DNA from: Ailanthus altissimus
Taxonomy: Eukaryota; Streptophyta; Magnoliopsida; Sapindales; Simaroubaceae
Direction of reading: 5' to 3'
Length of the DNA stretch: 64,000 nt
NCBI GenBank assembly: GCA_946807835.1
Contig: OX327690.1
Span: 17,642,501 to 17,706,500, forward strand
The notes under the pieces were generated by a model. It was given only the letters and a program-made list of their open reading frames with translations. It was not told the DNA's origin and made no database searches. Every line of letters begins with the position of its first letter. Within the stretch, counting starts at the first letter, position 1. This document shows positions 23,463 to 33,670 of the stretch, in pieces. The translations under genes and the position numbers were made by a program.

Positions 23463-23479
23463 CCCTAGCAACAGCGCCA
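23463..23479 (-). other. primer-binding site of element B
   Basis: CCCTAGCAACAGCGCCA differs by two or three bases from the tRNA-Asp type site of D (CCCCGGCAACGGCGCCA). The six-base gap to the LTR (AAAACT) is identical to that in D. Confidence 0.75.
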
Positions 23480-23485
23480 AAAACT

Positions 23486-24820
23486 TGATGCGATATTTTT
23501 ATATCTTAAAATTAAGTGCAAGTATACATTATCATAAAAAATAATAAAGGGACTTATAAAGTCGAATGTCAAACCCACAGGGATAATTTTTATTTTCTAC
23601 CAAGTACTAAAATTATATCTTTCTTATAATTATTCAAAAAAATCAAATCTTAATTTTGTAATAAATTTAAGTAAAATAAAAATGTAGAAAATAAATGACA
23701 CAATTTAAATAAAAGAAGAAAATAACTATATAGAGAAAGCCTAGGGTTAATTACTATCCTTAAATATGTTTTCTAAAGATTAATCCTTTTGATATTTATA
23801 TCCCTCAATTCTTATTATTGGTCAAGACACTAATGTATTCACAAGCCTCTTCTAAGGTCATGCAAGTATATCCTAATTTACCAACTACCTATATTCCTAT
23901 GGTACTTGTAATAAATTAAGATTCATTAAGAACAAGTCTTATTGACTATACATGTCAATTGGGTATATTCATATCCTAATTCGAAACTTGTATATACAAC
24001 ATTAAATGTCACTCTACAATCATGCATGAAATTATCTAGATCTAAATACAATGATGCCTCTGCCAAGTTCATTAAAGTATTATCAAAGCAATCACAATAT
24101 TGATCAGATAGAATGAAGCATTAAGAATAAATAATATGAATAATAAAGAATTGAGTTCAAATATATATTAAAAATATCTAACAATTAAGTTCACATATTG
24201 ATTTCAAATAATAACTCTAGAAAATAAATTTAACTCGTGGTAACAAGAGAATTATGGCTAAAAAATAAAATAAACATGATACAACTAAAAGCAAACCAAT
24301 ATAGACGCCAATTCATAATTGGTTGATACGTTAAAGATTCATCAATAATCTTTTGCTTCCTTGAATTACCCTTACTTCTCTCTCTAAAAATTACTCTTCT
24401 TTAATGTATTGTGACTCTAAGAGCCCTAACTTTTGAAATAATAGGCATTTATATAGAGATTGATTGGAGTATTTGAGTTATATTTTATTTTACTGTAGCG
24501 CGATTACTGTTTTATAAGTACTGTTCATGGGGGTACTGTTTATATGCGACTGTTTATCACTAGAATTTTGCTAGGGCAATATACTATTTATCGCTAGGGT
24601 GAAGGTACTGTAGCACAGCACTGTAGCGAATTACTATAGCTAAATTGTAGCAATTTGATGTTTTACCTTTTTTTTTTTAAATTTTCATCCCCAATTATTT
24701 CATTGACTCCAAACCTATAAAATAATAATTAAATATATAATAAACCTAATAGTTTTTATTAAAATGAGCAATTAATCAAGTTAAGAGAGTAAAAATAATA
24801 AATATAATTTACGCTTATCA
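23486..24820 (-). repeat. 5' LTR of element B
   Basis: TG at 23486 to CA at 24820, 1335 bases, clearly homologous along its length to the two LTRs of D. Contains the CGAATGTCAAACCCACAGGG block near the left end, a minus-strand TATA box near 24448-24458, and a cluster of ACTGTTCA and ACTGTAGC words at 24490-24650 in the presumed promoter region. Confidence 0.8.
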
Positions 24821-24825
24821 CTTTT

Positions 24826-25979
24826 TAGAAAGCAACCCAAGTAATTTATTTTTAAGTTGTTTATTTTATTTGATTTTCTTTTCTCTTTTAGTGTTAGAAT
24901 AGCAAGTCAGCATTTAAGGAGAAGTATAAAAAGTTGTTGCGTTGTGAGATATGAAAAACTCATCATTGATACATCAAGAAGAAAACACTGCAATACTAAG
25001 CCTTCATTTACCAAGGAAATTTCTACTCTCAATTTTATTTTTTTCCATTGAAGATAATGTCAAACTTAAGTTTAGGGGAGGGAACCAATTATCCATGTTT
25101 ATTTACTGCTTTATGAATTTTGATTGTTGTTTTACATGTGTTACATTTTTTTATTTAGCTGTTAGCTTTTAGGTTTGGTATGATGAATAATAGTCATTTG
25201 TAAAAAATTGATTGTGGTAGATATAAGTCTTGGGGAACAATAGATATTGCACTTGTTCTTATGTTTGATAATTGTATAAAGTTTCATAGCTTATCTAATA
25301 AAGTTTGCTATATTCCTAGCTTAGAAAAAAATAAGAGAGAGAGAAAGAAAGTTGAGCAACAAAGTAGATAGGGAAAATATGAATTAAGTTTGGTAGTCTT
25401 TTGGAAAAATTGATGAAAGGTAGAGATAATCCAAAAAAAATATATGTTTATGGTATAAATTAAACCAAAATTTATCTGTTTATCCTACATTCACCCTAAC
25501 TATACTTTACAAGATGAATATAGCCCTATTTGATTCTTGATTATGTGTGCATTTATAATAGTGGTAATATGAAAAGCTAGCCTAAATAATGTGAATAAAA
25601 TAAAATTTCATAGAGACTATTTATTGCATCCTTATATGTATAAACTGATTCGAATGCGAATGACTGATAAAAATAACACACACACATAAACACACCAATT
25701 AAATCATATATGGGGTAAAACTAATGCATGGATTGACATTCTAACTTTTTTGGTATCTAGAGACACACACTAATTAAATCACATACGAGGTAAAGCTAGT
25801 GCATGGATTGACATTCTAACTTTTGTGGTATCTAAAATTTTTCATGAGTTGTAGAATTTATACAATCTTTGAGACATATTATTAAACATCATCCAACTCA
25901 TCCTTTGTGTTTTAGCTTTTATTTTTATTTTTAGTTCTCTTTGCTCCAGGACAAGCAAACTCTTAAGTTTAGGGTTATT
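24826..25979 (+). other. element A 3' UTR with hairpin motif and polypurine tract
   Basis: Begins AGAAAGCAACCCAAG, the same point at which the left half of A stops. Homologous to the 3' UTR of D read in reverse. The hairpin CATTGAAGATAATG with AAGTTTAGGGGAGGGA lies at 25046-25083. The true polypurine tract, decayed to AAGTTTAGGGTTATT, is directly before the LTR at about 25965-25979. No coding signal. Confidence 0.65.
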
Positions 25980-27376
25980 TGATAAAGGCTAATAAGGTCT
26001 AATATTTTTACCTTCTAAACTTAATATTTGTTCGTTTAATTTAGATTATTTGGCTTTTTATGTGTTTTATTGTTATTTTGTATGTTTAAATTCAATGGAA
26101 TAAATAAGGATGAAAATATAATGAAAACTAGGAAAAAATATCAAAATTACTACAATAGATTACTACAGTATGCTGAACAATATTTTTACTACAGTATCAA
26201 CATCACGACACTCAGATCCAGCATTGTGACGCTCAAGTCAAAGTCTCCAAAGTCGCAATGCTCTAATCCAGTGTCTCGATACCTAACTAGTATATCAAAA
26301 GGACTTCCTGGATCTTAATGTTGTGATGCAAAAATCTAGCATATTGATTCCAGTGCAACTAAAGAGACTCCTAACTTGCATTAGCCATAAAGTTGCCCTA
26401 ATTTACAGCCACCACTAAACTTATAAATAAGAGTCTTTTGAAGATATAAAGATAAACAATAAGAGAAAGCACAAAGAGAACAAGTTTTAGAGAGTTTAGT
26501 TCAAGATTTGAAGATTGAATGAGGGATTCAACTGCAAGTTAAAGAAAGAAAATGCTGAATCAAAATATGAATCTGTGTTTTCTTCTTCTCTTATTTATAT
26601 CTTTTGTTCTTCTTTGTTATTTCTAACAACTTATGTTCTAAAACTCTTTATTTCATTAATAGCTAAGTTTTATATCTAGGGTTACAATTTTGGACTCAAT
26701 ATATGATTGAATTCAAGTTCTTCTCTTCTTTTTATGGACTCAATAATAAAATTGGTTAATTATTCTATTTTTAATGCTTTCTAATTACTTGATCATTAAT
26801 TAGATTATTATGGGAACCCTAATGAACTTGATGAAGAAATTTTTGTGTTGGCCTTGAATAATTTGATATATAATCATAAAGTAACAACTACGAGTTTCAT
26901 ATAGGATAGAAATATACCTATATGTTATATATGGTAGAAATATATCAATTCTTAATGAATCTTATTCTATTTTCATTATCACAGATATAAAGTTAATTGT
27001 TAGGGTAAAATATAGTCCTTCGACCATCAACAGAGGCTTGTGATGATATTATGAATCTAGCCAACAATTCATTTTGAAAGATTAACTTAAGAAAAGATTA
27101 AATGGTTTAAGTAATATATCGAGGGATAATTGTAATCCTAGGTTTTATCTATTATTGGTGTCTCTATCTTGTTATCTTTAGTTTTATATATTTTGTTATT
27201 TTTTTATTTTTTTTAGTTTAGATTATTCTCTTGATTTTCATTCATTTGAATAAAAGTAAGAATAGACGATCTGAGTACTTAGTATAACAATAATTCTTTG
27301 TGAGGATGATACTTGGACCCAAAACTTATATTACTTATTACGATAGCATGTACTTATGCTTTAGTATAGCACATCA
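25980..27376 (+). repeat. 3' LTR of element A, full length
   Basis: TG at 25980 to CA at 27376, 1397 bases. Promoter-like CTTATAAATAAGAG near 26417. A stretch at 26140-26340 repeats words such as ACTACAGTA, CACGACACTC and GTCGCAATGC. Its end (ATTACTTATTACGATAGCATGTACTT) can be aligned with the end of the D LTR, so both descend from one family although now strongly diverged. Confidence 0.75.
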
Positions 27377-28570
27377 CTAGGGACGACATTCCCTACCAAG
27401 GTAAACACCATGGGGGCCTCCAAGAAGGGTTCCTGGGCTTAACGATGAACTTTTCCCTCGATTTTGGAAGAAGGATAAAGATGTCGTTAAAGAGTCCACC
27501 ATCCTCCTTATAAGTAGAAAGAGTGTTATAGCAATTCTAGCATAGTTGTTTTATAAGGTCGATTTAAAGATGATGCCAAGGATTATCATGGCAGATTAAA
27601 AGGGAAAAAGTTTGACTTCTATAATTAAGGTAAGTATGAGTTAACTTTTGTTTTTTTTTTTTGTTTATGTTTGGTTGATAAATAATTTACTTTCCTTGTG
27701 TAGGCTTTACAAGATAATGCCTTGACACTAGAGATGTACAAAGATAAGTTAAAATCAATTTAGCGTGAAATAAGTGAGCTAATAAGGCATCTAAAGTCAG
27801 AACATGAGGATATGTTTTGGTAAAAGGTCAAAACCTTATCTTTTAGAGTGATCAAGAGAGGATGAACGAAGATAATAAGAAGCTCTGTACTGAGCAGGCT
27901 GACAAAGACACTACTGAGGAGCTTGGGTAGATGGTGTCCCTGCTGATGACTAAGATGTCAGAGCTAAAGGATGCTAACAAGGGTTTAATATAAGAAAGAT
28001 GTGATCTACAAGCTTCTTTGATTGCTTAGTCGGTTAAGGTGCTTTTCTAGAGGAAAAATACTAGGTAATGAAGTTATGGAGGGACACTCTAGAGTCTAAT
28101 ATGAACGAGCAACAAGAAAATCTTTCTACAGCAAACATTAAACTTAAGAAGAAACATGACGAGCTATGTGAAACAATAAACCGTGCAACCATTAGTGTGA
28201 ATTTGCTGAAGGCGTGTAAGATGGAAAAGATTACTGAAGATCTTAAAGCAACTTTGAAGAGTTTCCAACCTCTTACGGAAACTTCTAAGGCTCAGTGGGA
28301 GCACATGATGGATACTGCAAAAGGGAATTATAAGTATTTTGTAATGATAGTGTTTGTTAGGAGCTTCCGTAAAGGTTTCAAATCTAGATGGGAGCTTTCT
28401 GAGTATAGAGAGCTACCCAAGGACTTTGATGAAATCTATTGTTAATATGGTCTATAAGGCATTAGAATGATAAGCCTCATTAGATCAACTATGATTTGGC
28501 TGGTAAGGATGCCTCATTGGCTAAACCAAAGGTTGTGGACCTTCTAGAGGAGTCGTCTAATGCTAGTTGA
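27377..28570 (+). pseudogene. right part of the split coiled-coil gene
   Basis: Continues the gene broken at 14344. The frame is open across the restored join (RDDIPYQGKHHGG region), then reads LFPRFWKKDKDVVKESTILL after a shift. An intron at 27630-27703 separates MPRIIMAD..KGKSLTSIIK from ALQDNALTLEMYKDKL. The last exon is strongly heptad-like (28070-28330: NMNEQQENLSTANIKLKKKH and later ITEDLKATLKSFQ). It ends KPKVVDLLEESSNAS followed by TGA at 28568, which looks like a genuine terminus. Stops in the last exon (for example 27761, 27991) make it a pseudogene. Family not identified; probably a plant transposon-associated or Gag-like coiled-coil protein. Confidence 0.5.
27630..27703 (+). other. 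predicted spliceosomal intron 2 of the split gene
   Basis: AAG/GTAAGTATG at the donor, a T-run and TTCCTTGTGTAG at the acceptor. 74 bases, short but within plant range. Coding sense is found on both sides. Confidence 0.6.
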
Positions 28571-29049
28571 GACTAGTAGTTCCTCTATTCTGAAGTATAT
28601 TTTACCTTACTTTAAAGTGTAAACCATGGTCCATGTACAAAGTTTTCTTTAATTAAAGAGTTAATTTTAATATTTTATCTCTTTCATTTGCATCTAGTGA
28701 AATTCATAGATAAATCTCTAAGTGTTGGTTCCATATTCTGTGAGATATGTATTAAGAATAAGTGTAAAAAGTTTCTAAGTATTGGTTCCTGTATTATGAA
28801 TTTTGGGAAGCACATAGTCTTGAAAGAAAATGCTAAGTCTTGCTTCCAATGTATGAGAAATAATGAAATTACTTCCCCTGTATAGATGCGTTCATTTTAG
28901 AAGGTTGGCTTTGTAGGACTTTTTTTCCTTCTTGAGTCTTTTTATATTTTGTAATTCCATAAAAGAATGATCAGAAGATACATGGTCCTTATGGCATCGT
29001 TCTTTCATTGTATGCTACTAAGGAAGTGTAGCCACAACTCTATAACATC
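28571..29049. other. spacer downstream of the split gene
   Basis: I see nothing definite. A 65-codon + strand frame at 28688-28885 has Cys pairs but no family resemblance. T-rich text near 28620-28680 could be a 3' UTR of the split gene. Confidence 0.3.
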
Positions 29050-30330
29050 TAATTAAGGGTTTAATCTTATGTGGAAGGGCTATCTCAAGAACTCCGACCA
29101 TTTTGAGTCTTTCTCTTTATAGAAGAGCATTTCTATGGACTCTAACCCTTCTAGTCTTGTTCGCATCGTGGAAGGGTAGTCTTAGAGATCCAACCATTTC
29201 GGGTTTGATTTTCTGGTGAAATGACGATTCAAAGGACTTCGACTCTTCCAGGTTTGATTTCCTCGTGAAAGAGTAGTCCTACTATAGGTAGGCAAAAAAG
29301 TACCTAAACAATAAAAACCAATTAATTGATTTTTTATTTTAGTCTTTGAAAAAATTTGCTTCAATTTGGTTTATATGTTTTACTCCCTGAAAATATCGAA
29401 CGGGACTGAACTGAATGGAAAAATATACAATTTTACACAAATTTTTCATATAATTTATTAAGTAGATTTTAATTTTAATAGTTCTTTAACTTATTTAGTT
29501 CATAGACTTTAATTAATTCGGTGCTTAAAGTTGATAGTCACTTTATTTATTTGAATAGATTTTAATTTTAATATTTTTCTAACTTGTTTAGTTTATAGGC
29601 TTTTAAATAATTTAGTGATTAAAATTAATAAATAATTATTTGTTTAAATGAACTTTAATTTTTAATAGTTTTTAACTTATTTAACTCGTAGACTTTTATG
29701 GGTTTGGTATTTAAAGTTGACGTATACATTTTTCTTTTTCTTTTTTTAATGAATTTTATCTCTTACATATATGATTTTAGTTTTTTAGAAAATATTTAGG
29801 AGACTGAACCAAACCAAATCAGATCAAATCAATTCGATACAATTTAGTTCTCATACATGATTTGGTACGTTTAGTTCTAAAAATAAAATTCTTGAATTTT
29901 TTTAGTTCGGTTCGATTCTAAAAAATAATGAATTGGATCGTACTGTACCCACCCCTAAGTTCTAAAGACTCTGACTCTTTTTAGGTTTATCCTCCTTAAG
30001 AAAGAGGGGTCCCAAGAACTTCAACCCTTCTAGGTTATTTTCCTCATAAGAAGCAATCCCAGGGACTTTGACCCTTTTGGATTCGTTGTCCTTACGCAAT
30101 GGTAGTCCTTGGACTCTAACCCATCCAAGTTCATTCTCCTTGTAAAAGGACAGTCCTAGGGACTCCAACCCTTTTGGATTCATTATCCTCAAGGAAATGT
30201 GGTCTTAGAGACTCCAACCCTTTCGATTTTCTTCTCCTTGCAAATGGTGGTCCTAAAGACTCTGACATTCTGGTATGATCTTCTATGGAAGGGTGATCCT
30301 AAAGACTCCAACCTTCCAGAGAATGTCTCT
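29050..30330. repeat. 46-50 bp minisatellite, interrupted once
   Basis: A unit with the core GACTCCAACCCTT and a spacer like TCCTTGTGAAAGGGTGGTCCTA recurs with starts near 29090, 29139, 29188, 29236, and after an insertion 29968, 30018, 30065, 30113, 30162, 30210, 30259, 30305. Spacing is 46-50 bases, units are 70-90 per cent alike. A minus-strand frame at 29962-30192 is simply the repeat translated. The array is directly downstream, on the minus strand, of a Tat-type integrase, the usual place for tandem repeats in Tat/Ogre 3' UTRs. Confidence 0.75.
29283..29957. mobile_element. hAT-like non-autonomous insertion inside the minisatellite
   Basis: The repeat pattern stops at 29282 and restarts at 29958. 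Flanks AGTCCTAC (29275-29282) and AGTTCTAA (29958-29965) agree at 6 of 8 positions, as an aged 8 bp target duplication would. Ends are TATAGGTAGGCA and, on the other strand, TTAGGGGTGGGTA, a poor terminal inverted repeat of hAT style. The right part is rich in AGTTCGGTTCGATT words. No coding capacity. Confidence 0.45.
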
Positions 30331-30474
30331 CATCATTTTGGTTTTTCAAAATTTTGTAGTCAAAGCTCTACGACTTCCAAAAAGGTGTTTGGTTTTCTGT
30401 TAAAGTCTCAAAAATATCATTTTATTAATAATTAAACTAAGAAGAGATAATCATATATACAAATTTTTTAGTTT

Positions 30475-31110
30475 GAATGTTTCCATGTAGTGGAATAGGC
30501 TCCCTCTCCATGGTTTGCAATAGGTAAGCTTCATAGTCTAATTTCTTAATGACTTTGTAAGGTCCTTCCCAACTTTCAATCATCTTTTAAACATTCTTCT
30601 CTTTGTTGATGTTGAGGGTTTTGCCATCATTGATTTCCCATCTCCTAACCTTTTAATTGACCCATTTCTTCAATCTCTTCTTATACACAACAACGTGGAT
30701 GGTTGTGATGTCTCTTTATTCATTAGTGAGATCTTTTACAAAGGACAATACTTGATTGTTAAGTCCAAAATTCATTAGTTTGGTCCTTAGAGTATGATTG
30801 AAGGCTTCTATTGAGAGCATTGATTCCGTCCTATGAACCAAAGCATATAGAGAGTTTTCTGTGGATCAATTTTTTATTATTCTGCATGCCCAAAGGACTC
30901 TATAGAGTTCCTCTAACCATTTTTCTTTCTTTCATTCTAATCTCTTTTATAGATCAATTAGAAGGCAGTCACTATTGAACTAAAGAACTGCTTCCCATCA
31001 AATGAGACTAGTACCTATGGCATATCAAATTTGATTATAAAGTTAGTCCATAAAAACATCTTTACCTCAGATCTTGTCATGTTACTGTAAACCTTAGCTT
31101 TTACCCAATT
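30475..31110 (-). pseudogene. Tat-type Ty3/gypsy integrase, C-terminal part
   Basis: Minus-strand readings in order: KFDMP*VLVSFDGKQF (core, target of the second catalytic block), KWVEELYRVLWACR, TENSLYALVHRTESMLSIEA, VVYKKRLKKWVN, VRRWEINDGKTL and MIESWEGPYKVIKKLDYEAY followed by LLQTMEREPIPLHGN. These are the blocks of Tat/Retand integrases (WVEELPRVLWAYRTT, GPYRV). Stops and shifts abound. RT and RNase H are not found upstream (31110-31250), so the element was truncated or rearranged. The downstream minisatellite fits its 3' UTR. Confidence 0.7.
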
Positions 31111-31248
31111 TAAAATTAATTTATTACCATTGGCAACAATCTTTAAAAGTAATTTATTACCATTGGCATCAATGCTTTCTTCCAACTATTATCAAAGTTA
31201 AAGGTCCAACAAATTCCATACTCCACTAAATTAAAGGGCCCTAGACTT

Positions 31249-31681
31249 GGACCATTAACCAATTACTTCTAGTCAAGTGGCTAATAACTCATATCTTTAA
31301 TTTTGAAGTTTTTGTTTTTATCTCTTTCCTTAATGGGGTAGATATTCTCCCAAATTATGAAAGTAGCGCATTAATAAAGATCTATATTTGTGGTAGATAT
31401 ACTTTTATTATACTTTAAAAGTACATCAGTTAAAAGTATTTGGTAAATACAACTTCCACTCTGTATCTAAATGTTTACCAAACATTCATCTTTTTCCATC
31501 CCACAAGTAGTGTTTCTATTAGATAGTGACTATGAATTCAAAGTTACAATACCTTTATACTAAACAAACAATAAATTTTTAAATTCTAAGTATTTTCTTA
31601 CTGTAGAAATTGTCCAATACACCTTCACAATATTTTTTCCCTTCCTACATGCAATTTAAAGAATAATATATATATATATAT

Positions 31682-31712
<31 letters not shown>

Positions 31713-32830
31713 TGCTTATTGTGCTTTAAAAGCACATCTGTTAAAGTATTTTATTAAAAATAATCTCTAATTCATATCTAAATATTTACCAATCACTCAT
31801 CTTCATCCATTCCATTACTAGTATTTTTACTTCATGGCAGTTGTGTCTTTAAAAAAAATTAGAAAATTTTTATACCAAACAGGTACAAAGTTTTTCTGAC
31901 TTAAAGTGTTTTATCATTATAAAAATTGATCAAATAAATATTTATAATATTATTTTCCTTTCCAACATGTAACTTGAAGAATAACAAATATTGTACCATA
32001 TCTTAGTTCAACCATTTGCTAATTACTATTAGTTAAGTGGCTAGTAACTCATATCTATAAATTTGAGGTGTCATTGTTTTTTTTTTCATTGATGGGGTAG
32101 GTATTCTTCCAAATTATGAAAGTAGCACATTATTAATGGTTTGTTTAGTATAAATGTGCTTTTATTATACTAAAAGCACATCAGTTAAAAATATTTGATA
32201 AACACAACTTCCACTTCGTATCTAAATATTTACCAAACACTCATCTTCTTCTATTCTACAACTATTTTTTCTATTAGATAGTGGTTGTGAATTTAAAGTT
32301 ACAGTTCCTCTATACTAAATACACCATAAAATTTTCAATTTAAAGTGTCTTCTCCCAGTTGAAATTGACTAAATACACCTTCACAATATTCTTTTCTCTT
32401 CCTACATTCAACTTGAAGAATAAAATATATAGTTATTGTACTTTAAAAGCACATCAGTTAAAGTATTTTTGTAAATATAACTTCCACTTTATATCTAAAT
32501 GTTTACCAAATACTTATCATCTTTCATTCCACAATTAGTGTTTTTACTTCATAGCAGTTGTGTTCTTAAAAAACAATTATAACAATTCTATATTAAACAG
32601 GCGCTAATTTTTTTTTATTTAAAGTGTCTTCTCATTATAAAAACTGATCAAATACATATTTACAATCTTCTTTTCTTTTTCAACATGCAACTCGAAGAAT
32701 AATAGATATTGTAACATATCTAACTTTCAACCATTGACCAAAATTCTTAATTTTAAGGTATGGTGTTTTTTTTTTTTTTCTTTGTTTTGGTGATGGAGGA
32801 GATATTCTCACAAATTAGGAAAGTAAAAAT
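31249..32830. repeat. tandem array of a unit of about 740 bp, 2.5 copies
   Basis: The block GGCTAATAACTCATATC, a T-run, then AATGGGGTAGATATTCTCCC and AAATTATGAAAGTAG appears near 31280-31370, 32040-32135 and, partly, 32745-32825. Each full unit contains two shorter halves beginning with near-palindromes around TACTTTAAAAGTA or TTATACTAAAAGCACATCAG (31400, 31712, 32158, 32440). The halves carry CTTCCACTCTGTATCTAAAT and ACAATTAGTGTTTTTACTTC blocks. The palindromic start suggests that the halves derive from a small inverted-repeat element (MITE). Confidence 0.6.
31667..31712. repeat. compound microsatellite (TA)n(GA)n
   Basis: Alternating TA from 31667 passes through AAAGAGA to an uninterrupted GA run up to 31712. 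It sits in the first unit of the tandem array and is absent from the second, where the text reads AAAATATATAG. Confidence 0.9.
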
Positions 32831-33313
32831 TACCTAAAATTATATATTAATAATCTAACATTGTACTACAGCTAAACTTCCACATAGTAGAATCACAAAA
32901 GATGTCGAACTAAGAAATCAGTATATATGTATATGCACACACTGAGATATCAATGTAAAATGGAAAGAGCCAGTGTTCAAGAAAATTTTAAAAAAAAAAA
33001 GCTTCATTCTTGTTTTTATTAGCATTGAACATAATTTTAAAACATAATGTGTACTATATGTTGCACCTAGTGTTTGTCCTACCCACTTAAATTACAAGAA
33101 GGTGAAGCAAAAAATTATAAGATGGATTAACCAAATGATTTCTCAAGAATATTTGGAGCTTAGGCAAGATTTTTTAATCAAAAATTTTAATTTTTTAATA
33201 TTTATTCTTCTAACTTTTTAGATGCAAAATCATTATTTTAGTTTTTCTTTTTTTTCCTTTTTTTAAGTCTTTTCAATCCAAAAACATATTTACTTTTTTT
33301 TCATGTTACACAA
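32831..33313. other. AT-rich spacer
   Basis: No gene or repeat recognised; A-run near 32990 and T-rich text near 33235-33300 only. Confidence 0.4.
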
Positions 33314-33659
33314 TGATAAACAGCTACAGAAATCTCTGAATTTTAGTATTAAGCAAGTGCAGTACAAGCAGCTTCATCAGGCTCAGCAGTAGTAGATCAT
33401 AGCTTATAGTTAGAGTTCGTTAGAATGAACAAAAGTCAAAATTCCGTTATGGATATTTGTTATTTTTCTCACCGATTTGTAACAACTTGCTCTAGATTTT
33501 TTCCTAGTCAGATCAAGAAATACAGTTATTAATATAAAATACCATTGTACTCTTATTGTTCATTAATAATAAAAATTCTCTTGATTTCTGCTTTTCTCAG
33601 TCCTGTTAGGCTATCTAAAAAATCTATCTCAAAGCTAGAAAATCTTGTTTTCTATCTTA
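33314..33659 (+). repeat. 5' LTR of copia element E
   Basis: TGATAAACAGCT to TCTATCTTA, 346 bases. It contains a TATA-like AATATAAAATACC near 33531 and AATAATAAAAATTC near 33565. The following GTATTAAAGTT (33660-33670) corresponds to a decayed initiator-Met primer site GGTATCAAAGC. Confidence 0.75.
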
Positions 33660-33670
33660 GTATTAAAGTT

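Larger units (their letters stand above)
20974..24820 (-). mobile_element. element B: gag-only Athila-type element, one LTR lost
   Basis: Minus-strand relative of D inserted in A. Flanks are CTTTT at 20969-20973 and 24821-24825, and the text of A continues across. The right side has a full LTR and a primer site. The left starts just inside the element (TAACCATTTTCTCG, equal to 35664 onward in D), so the 3' LTR and polypurine tract are deleted exactly up to the target duplication. The part up to about 22590 is 3' UTR, with the hairpin motif at 22291-22331. Gag keeps only its C-terminal half. Confidence 0.75.
14345..27376 (+). mobile_element. element A: gag-only Athila-type LTR element, disrupted by C and B
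   Basis: Outer ends are an LTR at 14345 and an LTR ending 27376, flanked by TTAGG (14340-14344) and CTAGG (27377-27381), a 5 bp target duplication with one change. Subtracting copia element C (15149-19660) and element B (20974-24820) leaves a leader with primer site, one gag-like frame, a 3' UTR with the conserved hairpin, and two LTRs. No protease, RT or RNase H sequence is left in the remainder, so the element is non-autonomous in the same way as D. The gag pieces on the two sides of C join at an identical TCTAT, and those on the two sides of B at CTTTT. Confidence 0.75.

Noticed and set aside
20950..24830. A head-to-head inverted rearrangement of one element
   Set aside because: The CTTTT duplication and continuation of the A sequence on both sides show insertion of a second element in opposite orientation instead.
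29962..30192. 76-codon minus-strand frame with repeated Lys-Glu-Asn words
   Set aside because: It is a translation of the 48-49 bp minisatellite; lengths near a multiple of three keep it open.
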